In this document: positions 48,446 to 55,637 of the stretch, in pieces | Position numbering within the stretch: the stretch's first letter is position 1 | How the letters are laid out: each line of letters begins with the position of its first letter | Assembly: GCF_900104725.1 (NCBI RefSeq) | Contig: NZ_LT629758.1 | Location: 620,001-684,000, forward strand | Direction: 5' to 3' | Origin: Actinoplanes derwentensis | GTDB lineage: Bacteria; Actinomycetota; Actinomycetes; Mycobacteriales; Micromonosporaceae | DNA length: 64,000 bases | Notes under the pieces: model-generated | Seen by the model: the letters and a program-made list of their open reading frames with translations, nothing else | What the model was told of the DNA's origin: nothing | Databases searched by the model: none | Made by a program: the position numbers and the translations under genes

Positions 48446-48931
48446 TCAGTCCGCGTCGTTCGCCGGGTGACCCACGATCACCCGCAACTCCTGGCCGAAG
48501 GTGGCGACGTCGGTGCGGAAGTTCTCCTTCTGCTGGCGCACGATCTTCCAGTACAGATAGCCGAGCGCCGCCCCGCCGGGGATGCCGATGAACACCAGCG
48601 GCTGCCAGATGCCCTCGAACAGGAACTGGGCGAACGTGCACAAGGGCAGGAACACCGCCGGGAACCCCATCAGGAACGGCCAGAGGATCTCGGGCCGAGG
48701 CTTGTGGATCACGGCGGTGAGCACCGGCCCGCTGCCGTCGTCGGTGACCTGCCCGTCCACGCGAGCCTTGGAGGACGGGTAGACGGCGCGGGCCGTGAAT
48801 CGCCCGTCGTCGCCGATGTCGACAGTCACCGAGTGGTACTCGAGCTCCTGTTCCTCCCGGATCTGCGCGACGGCTCCGGCGACGGTTCCCGCCTCCGGAA
48901 CCCGGATGGTCAGCTCGTGCTTGCGGCCCAT
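48446..48931 (-). CDS. Membrane protein of unknown function
   Basis: The 161-residue protein has a soluble N-terminal half (ELTIRVPEAGTVAGAVAQIR and a short beta domain, FTARAVYPSSKARVDGQV), two membrane segments (ILWPFLMGFPAVFLPLCTF and WQPLVFIGIPGGAALGYLYW) and a charged tail (QKENFRTDVATFGQELR). Not recognised. ATG 48931 follows GGGGAG. It converges on the reductase gene with a one-base gap. Confidence 0.75.
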   Translation of the reverse strand: MGRKHELTIRVPEAGTVAGAVAQIREEQELEYHSVTVDIGDDGRFTARAVYPSSKARVDGQVTDDGSGPVLTAVIHKPRPEILWPFLMGFPAVFLPLCTFAQFLFEGIWQPLVFIGIPGGAALGYLYWKIVRQQKENFRTDVATFGQELRVIVGHPANDAD

Positions 48932-49039
48932 GGTGTCTCTCCCCTGCTCGCCACCACAAGATCCACACGGTACTGACTCCCGGCGTACGGATCCAACCGT
49001 GCCGATCACCGGGTTCGTCGCAGTCTCGCCTGTCGGCAC

Positions 49040-49070
49040 TTGACCTTCCAGCGGCTGGAAGGTCCAGGAT
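49040..49070 (+). promoter_or_regulatory. MerR-type promoter/operator, 19-bp spacer
   Basis: TTGACC (-35, 49040-49045), a 19-base spacer and CAGGAT (-10, 49065-49070). The spacer holds a perfect dyad: GACCTTCCAGC and GCTGGAAGGTC around one G (49042-49064). Long 19-bp spacing with a dyad between -35 and -10 is the hallmark of MerR-family promoters that the regulator untwists. The gene would start at its own ATG. Confidence 0.88.
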
Positions 49071-49077
49071 TCCTCCC

Positions 49078-49986
49078 ATGGACGACGCACCCGAACTGCT
49101 CACGATCGGCCGGCTCGCCCGTCGCACCGGCCTTCCGGTGCGCACGCTGCGCTTCTGGTCGGACGCGGGAGCGATTCCGCCGGTGGCCCGTTCGGCCGCC
49201 GGCTACCGGTTGTACGACGCCGCCGCAGTGGCCCGGGCCGGCCTGGTCCGGACGTTGCGGGAGCTGGGTCTGCCGCTCGACGACGTGTGCCGGGTGCTCG
49301 ACGGCCGGGCCACGGTGGCCGCGGTCGCCGCAGCGCAGGTGACGGCGATCGACGCCCGGATCCGCTCCCTCAAGGTCAGCCGGGCCGTGTTGTCCACCGT
49401 GGCGAAACGCGATTCCACCGCAGAGGAGACAGCACTGATGAACCGTTTGGCGCGGCTGTCGGCCGCCGAACGCCTCCAGATCATCGATGATTTCAAAGCC
49501 GAGGTGTTCGGCCGTCTCGACCTCGAACCGGGACAGCGCGACAGGATGCGCGACCTGCGTATCGAACTTCCCGACGATCCCACCCCCGACCAGGTGGACG
49601 CCTGGATCGAGCTGGCCGAACTGGTCCAGGACCGGGAGTTCCAGACCCGGATGCGCGTGTTCCTGGAGCTGGCGACCCCTGCACCCGGTCAGCCCGAACC
49701 GCCCGGCGCCAGCATCTGGTGGGCCAGACAGGTCGTCGAGATCGTCGCGAAGGCCAGACACGACGGAACCCGCCCCGACTCTCCGGCCGCGTCCGACCTG
49801 ATCACAGGCATGTTCAACGGCTCCGATCCGGCCGCCGTGCTGGCATGTCTGGAGGCCGGCATCGAGGCGGGCGCGGAGAGATACCGCTGCCTGGTCTCCC
49901 GAGTCCGCGGCCAGTACAGCGCCCCGGACGCCACCGACGACCTCCACTGGCTGGCAACCGCTCTTCGCACGGCCGCCGGCCGGTAG
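49078..49986 (+). CDS. MerR family transcriptional regulator
   Basis: The 302-residue protein has a MerR winged helix (ELLTIGRLARRTGLPVRTLR, GYRLYDAAAVARAGLVRTLR) and a helical dimerisation arm (AQVTAIDARIRSLKVSRAV). The effector region of about 180 residues is long and helical (IDDFKAEVFGRLDLEPGQRD, WARQVVEIVAKARHDG), without metal-type cysteines, so it probably senses an organic compound. ATG 49078 lies seven bases after the -10 box, so the mRNA is predicted to be leaderless and autoregulated through the dyad at 49042. No obvious target gene adjoins; autoregulation is the clearest guess. Confidence 0.93.
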   Translation: MDDAPELLTIGRLARRTGLPVRTLRFWSDAGAIPPVARSAAGYRLYDAAAVARAGLVRTLRELGLPLDDVCRVLDGRATVAAVAAAQVTAIDARIRSLKVSRAVLSTVAKRDSTAEETALMNRLARLSAAERLQIIDDFKAEVFGRLDLEPGQRDRMRDLRIELPDDPTPDQVDAWIELAELVQDREFQTRMRVFLELATPAPGQPEPPGASIWWARQVVEIVAKARHDGTRPDSPAASDLITGMFNGSDPAAVLACLEAGIEAGAERYRCLVSRVRGQYSAPDATDDLHWLATALRTAAGR

Positions 49987-50046
49987 CCGCGGGGGAGTTC
50001 GCGGGGATGGGCGGACCCGGGGCCCGGACCTTGGGATGCTCGACAG

Positions 50047-50697
50047 GTGCGTGACTGGCCGGTTCTTGTCGTCGTCCTGGCACTGGTGGCGGGATGTGGC
50101 ACGGCGCCCGAGGTGCCGTCCCCGGTGGTGCCGTCGATCAGCGCCTCCGGGGAGCAGGAGAGCAGCGACGGGTGGGAGATCACCGTTTACTACACGGCGG
50201 TGGAGGAGTTTCACGACGGGGTGGCGACCGCGGTCACCGGGTGCCTGGTGCTGGACTGTTCGGGTGGGGACGACGACCTGGGGGACTATCCGGCCGACTT
50301 CGTGCAGGCTGTGCACGACGAGGGGACCGGGCTGACTCGGTCGGGGCGGTACCTGAACTGGTCGTACGACGTCGGCTACTGGCTGGACTCGGTGGCTCGG
50401 GCCAGTGACGGGGGTGTGCTGGAGCCGTTCGTGACGGCGGCGGCCGATTCGGATGTGCTGGCGCCGGGGACTGATTTCCGGATCTCGGGGTGTGGGCGGC
50501 TCGAGGACGGGACGGCGCCACCGGTGGCGGTGTGTGGCCGGTTGTCGGCGGCGGGCTGGCACATCAGTGACGAGTTCACGCCGGGGCTCGGTGGGGCCCG
50601 GCACATCGACGCCTACATCGGGCCGGAGACAGGACCCGATTTCACCGACTCCGAGTGGTATCTCACCCTGGTCGGCGCGACTTTGGCGATCTCGTGA
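50047..50697 (+). CDS. Lipoprotein with 3D-domain-like fold
   Basis: The 216-residue protein has a lipoprotein signal (WPVLVVVLALVAGC, lipobox VAGC). The rest resembles the 3D (double-psi beta-barrel) domain of cell-wall proteins such as MltA-type lytic transglycosylases: WEITVYYTAVEEFHDG, PFVTAAADSDVLAPGTDFRI, SGCGRLEDG and ARHIDAYIG near the end. The family's essential aspartates are D-x-D like; equivalents here are D in HIDAYIG and the D of DEFTPGLGG. Cell-wall binding or cleavage is inference. GTG 50047 fits the signal peptide start. Confidence 0.7.
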   Translation: MRDWPVLVVVLALVAGCGTAPEVPSPVVPSISASGEQESSDGWEITVYYTAVEEFHDGVATAVTGCLVLDCSGGDDDLGDYPADFVQAVHDEGTGLTRSGRYLNWSYDVGYWLDSVARASDGGVLEPFVTAAADSDVLAPGTDFRISGCGRLEDGTAPPVAVCGRLSAAGWHISDEFTPGLGGARHIDAYIGPETGPDFTDSEWYLTLVGATLAIS

Positions 50698-50728
50698 ACA
50701 CGGGTGGCGGCAACTGGCAATACGTTGC

Positions 50729-51247
50729 ATGAACGTGGAGTGGTTCACCGGGCTCTTCGATGAGCATGCGCCGGGGCTGTGGCGGTTCCTGGCCCGTCAG
50801 GTGGACGCCGTGCAGGCCGAGGATCTGGTGGCGGAGACGTTTCTGACCGCGTGGACGGCTCGTGAGCAGTACCGGGCGGAACGGGGCAGCGGCCGGGCCT
50901 GGCTCTACGGCATCGCCGTCAACCTGTTGCGCCGGCATCACCGGGTGCAGGCCCAGCAGTCGCGGATGTCGTTGCGGCTGGTCGGGCGGTCCCGGTTCGA
51001 CGAGGGGGCCGGGGAGAGGGAGCGGGTCGAGGAGCGTCTCGATGCCCGTACCAGAGTCGCTGGTCTTGCCTCTGCCATCGCGGCCCTCGCCGACGGTGAC
51101 CGGGAGGTCCTCCTGTTGAACAGCCTCGCCGGGTTCGACACCCGGGAGATCGCCGCCGCCCTCGGTGTCCCGGAGGGCACCGTCCGGTCCCGGCTGCACC
51201 GGGTGCGGCGTGACCTGCGCGAAGCCGACCTGGAAGGAACGTCATGA
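50729..51247 (+). CDS. ECF RNA polymerase sigma factor
   Basis: The 172-residue protein has sigma-70 region 2 (FTGLFDEHAPGLWRFLARQV, VQAEDLVAETFLTAWTAREQ) and region 4 (AIAALADGDREVLLLNSLAG, DTREIAAALGVPEGTVRSRL). This is the complete ECF layout. ATG 50729 opens MNVEWFTGLFDEHAP. Its stop codon overlaps the start of the CU044_5270-type gene in ATGA, a frequent pairing in Micromonosporaceae and Streptomyces where the partner is the presumed regulator. Confidence 0.95.
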   Translation: MNVEWFTGLFDEHAPGLWRFLARQVDAVQAEDLVAETFLTAWTAREQYRAERGSGRAWLYGIAVNLLRRHHRVQAQQSRMSLRLVGRSRFDEGAGERERVEERLDARTRVAGLASAIAALADGDREVLLLNSLAGFDTREIAAALGVPEGTVRSRLHRVRRDLREADLEGTS

Positions 51248-52224
51248 CCGACGACCTGGACGTGGCCATCAACGATCTCTATCCGGTGCCGGAGGGCGGG
51301 ATCAAAAGCTTGCGGCGGGTACGGGCCCGCGTGGTCCCGCAACCACGCCGCCTCCTCCGGTGGCCGTATTCGGCAGCGGCGGCGGTGGTTCTGGCGGTGG
51401 CGGTGATCGTGGTCGTGGTGCGAGGTGGTGCCCCGGACGGCGCGATGGTCGAGGTGGCGCAGACGTTGAACACCGCCGCCGACGCCCAGATCCGCACGGT
51501 GGACGAGCCGGTGCCGGCCGGGAAGTACCGCTACATCGCCACGCACGCGATGGACACCGGTTGGGGTCCCGCGCCGACGCTGTTCGGCAGCCGGGTCGAG
51601 ACCTGGGTGCCCGCCGACCCGTCGGGGGTGTGGTTCCGGCGGGTCGGCGACACCGGCGAACGCATCCCGCTGACGGGATCCACCGCGGCCGGCGGGCCGG
51701 GAGTCACCGACGAGCGACTGAGCGGACCGTGCGGGCGATTCCGGCCTGGCGAAGGCGACGGCGACATGTGCCTGAGCGAGGGCAGTTGGCAGGTACCCAC
51801 CGCCGTGTTCATCGCCGGTCTTCCCCGTGACCCGGAGCATCTCTTCGACCGGTTGCGGAGCGACACCGACGGCCACGGTTCCGATGGGGACCAGGAGGTT
51901 CTCGTGTACGCGGCGGACGCCCTGCGCAGTGGTCTGCTTCCGGCCGATCTGCGGGCCGCGATCTACCGGGCGCTGACCCGGCTGTCCGCCCTGAAGATCA
52001 CCGAGCGGGCCGCGACTCTCGACGGTCACACCGGAACGGCCTTGGGTGTCACGGGCGCCGGCCAGCGGCAGGAGATCGTCATCGACCCGGAGACGGGTGT
52101 CTTCATCGGCGAGCGGAAGCGGCTCAGCGAGGAGACGGAGGGGGTGAAGGCGGGCACGATGGTCGGTTCGAGCACGGTCATCTACGGCATCGCCGACGAG
52201 CCCTGGCAGCGGCCGGCGAACTGA
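51244..52224 (+). CDS. CU044_5270 family protein (presumed sigma-factor partner)
   Basis: The 326-residue protein has a short cytoplasmic N-terminus, one membrane helix (YSAAAAVVLAVAVIVVVVRG) and an extracytoplasmic domain (about residues 70-325: PAGKYRYIATHAMD, WVPADPSGVWFRRVGD, ADALRSGLLPADLRAAIYRA, VIDPETGVFIGERKRL). This domain order is characteristic of CU044_5270 proteins, which nearly always follow an ECF sigma gene. No ZAS zinc motif is visible, so it may act differently from classical anti-sigma factors. Confidence 0.9.
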   Translation: MTDDLDVAINDLYPVPEGGIKSLRRVRARVVPQPRRLLRWPYSAAAAVVLAVAVIVVVVRGGAPDGAMVEVAQTLNTAADAQIRTVDEPVPAGKYRYIATHAMDTGWGPAPTLFGSRVETWVPADPSGVWFRRVGDTGERIPLTGSTAAGGPGVTDERLSGPCGRFRPGEGDGDMCLSEGSWQVPTAVFIAGLPRDPEHLFDRLRSDTDGHGSDGDQEVLVYAADALRSGLLPADLRAAIYRALTRLSALKITERAATLDGHTGTALGVTGAGQRQEIVIDPETGVFIGERKRLSEETEGVKAGTMVGSSTVIYGIADEPWQRPAN

Positions 52225-52259
52225 GGGCGGCGAGCCCAGCCGGCAGCCGGGTTACTGAA

Positions 52260-52287
52260 ACGGGCCGCCCCGGGAAGGGCGGCCCGT
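52260..52287. terminator. Terminator between the ECF operon and ctaD
   Basis: ACGGGCCGCCC and GGGCGGCCCGT form an 11-bp stem around a six-base loop. It lies between the convergent CU044_5270-type gene and ctaD and can serve both. Confidence 0.88.
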
Positions 52288-52299
52288 TGTCGGGAAGTG

Positions 52300-54057
52300 T
52301 CAGCGGTCGCGGTCGGTGGAGATGTCCTCGTGGTAGGTGGCGCCGCCGTCGGACTCCTTACGGAGCGGGCGGGCGCCGCCTTCGGGTGGGCCGGCCAGGG
52401 ACTGTTCGCCGGCGGCCAGGTGTGGGAACTTGACGTCGAAGGCGGGCCGTTCGGAGCGGATCCGGGGCATGTGGTCGAAGTTGCGCAGCGGCGGCGGGGT
52501 GGTGGTGGCCCATTCCAGGGAGTTGCCGTAGCCCCACGGGTCGGGTTCGGAGGTGACCTTGCCGACCTTGTACGACTTCCACACGTTGTAGAGGAACGGC
52601 AGGGTGGCGAGGCCGAGGACGAACGAGCCGATGCTGGAGATGGTGTTCCACAGGGTGAAGCCGTCGCTGGGCAGGTAGTCGATGTAGCGGCGGGGCATGC
52701 CCTTGGCGCCGACCCAGTGCTGCACCAGGAAAGTGCCGTGGAAACCGATCATGGTGAGCCAGAAGTGCAGTTTGGCGAGTTTCTCGTCGAGCATCCGGCC
52801 GAACATCTTCGGGAACCAGAAGTAGATGCCGGCGAACACCGCGAACACGATCGTGCCGAAGAGCACGTAGTGGAAGTGCGCGATCACGAAGTACGAGTCG
52901 GAGACGTGGAAGTCGATCGGCGGGGCCGCGAGCAGCACGCCGGAGAGACCACCGAACAGGAACGTCACCATGAAGCCGACGGCCCACAGCATCGGGGATT
53001 CGAAGCTGATCTGGCCGCGCCACATGGTGCCGATCCAGACGAAGAACTTCATGCCGGTCGGTACGGCGATCATGAAGCTGAGGAAGCTGAAGAACGGCAG
53101 CAGCACCTGGCCGGTGACGAACAGGTGGTGGGCCCAGACACTCATCGACAGGGCACCGATCAGCAGGGTGGCCGCGACCAGGCCCTTGTAGCCGAACACC
53201 GGCTTGCGGCTGAACACCGGGACGACCTCGGTGATGATGCCGAAGAACGGGAGGGCGATGACGTACACCTCGGGGTGCCCGAAGAACCAGAACAGGTGCT
53301 GCCACAGCATCGGGCCGCCGGTCTCCACGTCGAAGACGTGCGCGCCCAGGACGCGGTCGGCGGCCAGGGCGAAGAGGGCGGCCGCCAGGAACGGGAAGAT
53401 CAGGATCACCAGGAGGCTGGTGACCAGCATGTTCCAGGTGAGGATCGGCATCCGGAACATGGTCATGCCGGGGGCCCGCAGGGTCAGGATCGTGGTGATC
53501 AGGTTGACCGCGCCGAGGATCGAGCCGAGACCACCGATGGCCAGGCCGACCACCCAGGCGTTGCCGCCCATGCCGGGGGAGTGCAGGCTGTCGCTGAGCG
53601 GGGCGTAGGCGAACCAGCCGAAGTCGGCGGCACCGCCGGGCATGATGAAGCCGCTCATCGCGGTCAGTGTGCCGAACAGGTAGAGCCAGTAGGCGAACGC
53701 GTTGAGCCGTGGGAACGCGACGTCGGGTGCGCCGATCTGGATCGGCACGATGTAATTGGCGAACGCGAACACGATCGGGGTGGCGAAGAACAGCAGCATC
53801 GCCGTGCCGTGCATGGTGAAGAGCTGGTTGTACTGTTCGGGCGACAGGATCTGCATGCCCGGCCGGGCCAGTTCGGCGCGTAGGAGCAGGGCCATGATCC
53901 CACCGACGATGTAGAACGCGATCGACGTGATCAGGTACATGATCCCGATCTGTTTCGCGTCGGTGGTCCGCAGGATCCGGGTCAGGGCGGTGCCTTTCAC
54001 CTGCCGCCGGACCGGATGGGGGCGGACCGGTACCGGCCTCGGTGCGGTGGTGGTCAT
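52300..54057 (-). CDS. ctaD: Cytochrome c oxidase subunit I
   Basis: The 585-residue haem-copper oxidase core has 12 membrane helices. Haem and copper ligands are present: [11 protein letters not shown] (low-spin haem His), [15 protein letters not shown] (CuB His and cross-linked Tyr), [10 protein letters not shown] (CuB His pair), and [14 protein letters not shown] (haem a3 and low-spin haem His). The D-channel and K-channel residues are in place by eye. The terminal oxidase of actinobacteria couples it with CtaC and CtaE, which are not next to it here, so this may be a second copy. Its long N-terminal tail is basic. Confidence 0.97.
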   Translation of the reverse strand: MTTTAPRPVPVRPHPVRRQVKGTALTRILRTTDAKQIGIMYLITSIAFYIVGGIMALLLRAELARPGMQILSPEQYNQLFTMHGTAMLLFFATPIVFAFANYIVPIQIGAPDVAFPRLNAFAYWLYLFGTLTAMSGFIMPGGAADFGWFAYAPLSDSLHSPGMGGNAWVVGLAIGGLGSILGAVNLITTILTLRAPGMTMFRMPILTWNMLVTSLLVILIFPFLAAALFALAADRVLGAHVFDVETGGPMLWQHLFWFFGHPEVYVIALPFFGIITEVVPVFSRKPVFGYKGLVAATLLIGALSMSVWAHHLFVTGQVLLPFFSFLSFMIAVPTGMKFFVWIGTMWRGQISFESPMLWAVGFMVTFLFGGLSGVLLAAPPIDFHVSDSYFVIAHFHYVLFGTIVFAVFAGIYFWFPKMFGRMLDEKLAKLHFWLTMIGFHGTFLVQHWVGAKGMPRRYIDYLPSDGFTLWNTISSIGSFVLGLATLPFLYNVWKSYKVGKVTSEPDPWGYGNSLEWATTTPPPLRNFDHMPRIRSERPAFDVKFPHLAAGEQSLAGPPEGGARPLRKESDGGATYHEDISTDRDR

Positions 54058-54182
54058 GCGCTCAGCACCTCTGCTTCACATATGGAGAACTCCTGCTCAC
54101 TCTCCGTTATAGGCTGCTAGCGCAGTAAATCGGGTCAGTTCAGCTTTTATCGTGAATTTCGGGTATGGAGGAGGTGTATCGC

Positions 54183-54437
54183 ATGCTCGAGGAACGGGAT
54201 CGCCGTGCCCTGGCCGACATCGAGCAGCGATTGGCCGTCGAGGACCCCGATTTCGTACGCCGGATGGATGGTGCCGTCCGACTCCCGCTGATCCCGGTGC
54301 TGTGCATGACGGTGTTCCTGACCCTGCCGTTCGTGGCACTGTTCCTGGGACCCGCCGCCGCCCTGATCACCGTGGACCTCACCGCCCTGCTGGTGATCCT
54401 GCTCCTGGCGGTCCGCCGGGCCCGCCGCCGGCGATGA
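54183..54437 (+). CDS. DUF3040-like small membrane protein
   Basis: The 84-residue protein starts with an acidic/basic amphipathic region (LEERDRRALADIEQRLAVED) typical of DUF3040, then two membrane segments (LPLIPVLCMTVFLTLPFVAL and ALITVDLTALLVILLLAV) and a basic tail. ATG 54183 is chosen because GGAGGAGGT lies about nine bases upstream; ATG 54165 would overlap that site. It overlaps the convergent HTH/NB-ARC gene by 59 bp. Function unknown. Confidence 0.8.
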   Translation: MLEERDRRALADIEQRLAVEDPDFVRRMDGAVRLPLIPVLCMTVFLTLPFVALFLGPAAALITVDLTALLVILLLAVRRARRRR

Positions 54438-55572
54438 ACAGTCCGCCGGGTGCGCGGTCGGCGGTGAGCGGTGCGCCGGGCCCGCCGCCATTGGTCTCGC
54501 GGGCGGCGATGAGGGAGACGAGGGCGGATCCGGTGCGGAGGGCGTGACGTTCGGCGGGCGACGACGTGGCGTACGCCTCGGCGAGCACCCGCTCCACCGA
54601 CAGATCCCCGGCGGTCAGCGTGGCCAGCCGCCGGTCCGCGTCGGCGAGCCGCACCGCCAGGTCGCCGATCGTCCAGCCGGGCCGGGTCACCAGGCGGTTC
54701 CCGGCGGCCCGCAGCGCCAGCGGCAGATGCTCACAGAAACCGGCCACCCGGTGCACGTCCGGATGATCGGCTGGAGCCCCGGTGATGGTGGCGAGCAGCC
54801 GGACCGCGTCGTGCGGCGGCAGTGGCCCGAGCGGAACCCGCCGAATCCCGCCGAGGCCCGGCAGCGCCCGGCGGCTGGTGATCACGACCGGGCATCCCAC
54901 CTCTTGCAGCAGCGGCCCGACCTGCGTCTCCGCGGTGACGTCGTCGAGTACCAGCAGGTCACAGGGCATACCGATCCGGCGTACCCGGGCCAGCACGTCG
55001 CCCGCCGCCAGGTCCCGGCAGTCGATGAAACCCGGCCGCCCGCCGAGACGCCCGGCCGCGTGCACCGCGACGGCCGTCTTCCCGGCACCGGGCGGCCCGT
55101 GCACCACGGTCACCGCGCCCGGCCGATGCCCGCCAGACAACAGAGCCGGTCCGCCGGATGACAGGGCCGGTCCGCCGGACAACAGAGCCGGTCCACCGGA
55201 CAGCGAGGCAAGCCCGGCGGGCGGCAGGGCAATCCCGCCGGACAGCAGGGCCAGCTCGTCGTGGCGGCCGGTGAAGTCGGGCAGGTCGCGGGGGAGGGCG
55301 CCGGCACCGGTGCCGCGCGTGCGGGCCGACCGGGCGGCGGCGGACAGTGCGGCCCGGCCGGTGGTGTCCAGGCCCAGGGCGCCGGCGAGAGCGTCTAGGG
55401 TGCGGGCCTGCGGAGCCGCGCTGAACCCGCGTTCCATGTCGCTGATCGCCCGTACGCTGACGCCCGATTTCACGGCCAGTTCGCGCTGGGTCATCCGGGC
55501 CTCGCGCCGATGACGGTGGAGCAGAGCGGCGAACTGTGCGGCGGTCACCAGGACAGCATTCCGGCGCGTCAC
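54379..55572 (-). CDS. HTH-NB-ARC regulator, short form with heptad-repeat linker
   Basis: The 397-residue protein has an N-terminal Xre-type helix-turn-helix (ARMTQRELAVKSGVSVRAIS, DMERGFSAAPQ), a linker of seven-residue repeats (LSGGPAL, about residues 110-148), and an NB-ARC ATPase (VTVVHGPPGAGKTAVAVH Walker A; CDLLVLDDVT Walker B; VVITSRRALPGLGG; LPLALRAAGNRLV). Typical AfsR/SARP-like relatives continue with winged-helix and TPR domains; here it ends about residue 397, so the sensing part is missing. Compare the full-length relative at 59149. Confidence 0.85.
   Translation of the reverse strand: MTRRNAVLVTAAQFAALLHRHRREARMTQRELAVKSGVSVRAISDMERGFSAAPQARTLDALAGALGLDTTGRAALSAAARSARTRGTGAGALPRDLPDFTGRHDELALLSGGIALPPAGLASLSGGPALLSGGPALSSGGPALLSGGHRPGAVTVVHGPPGAGKTAVAVHAAGRLGGRPGFIDCRDLAAGDVLARVRRIGMPCDLLVLDDVTAETQVGPLLQEVGCPVVITSRRALPGLGGIRRVPLGPLPPHDAVRLLATITGAPADHPDVHRVAGFCEHLPLALRAAGNRLVTRPGWTIGDLAVRLADADRRLATLTAGDLSVERVLAEAYATSSPAERHALRTGSALVSLIAARETNGGGPGAPLTADRAPGGLFIAGGGPGGPPGAGSPAGR
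55130..55255. repeat. 21-bp tandem repeat (six units) in the linker
   Basis: Units of 21 bases starting at 55130, 55151, 55172, 55193, 55214 and 55235; units 1 and 3 differ at one position only. Translated from the minus strand this is six heptads of LSGGPAL type. In-frame slippage would change linker length without breaking the protein. Confidence 0.85.
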
Positions 55573-55625
55573 CCGGCCTGGCTTGAGTCGAACGACTGGT
55601 TAACAGGTCTGCGGTAATCGCCTGG

Positions 55626-55631
55626 CAGGAT
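55626..55631 (+). promoter_or_regulatory. -10 box for leaderless luxR-type gene
   Basis: CAGGAT is followed by six bases and ATG 55638, with no Shine-Dalgarno sequence. Confidence 0.45.
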
Positions 55632-55637
55632 GCACGG

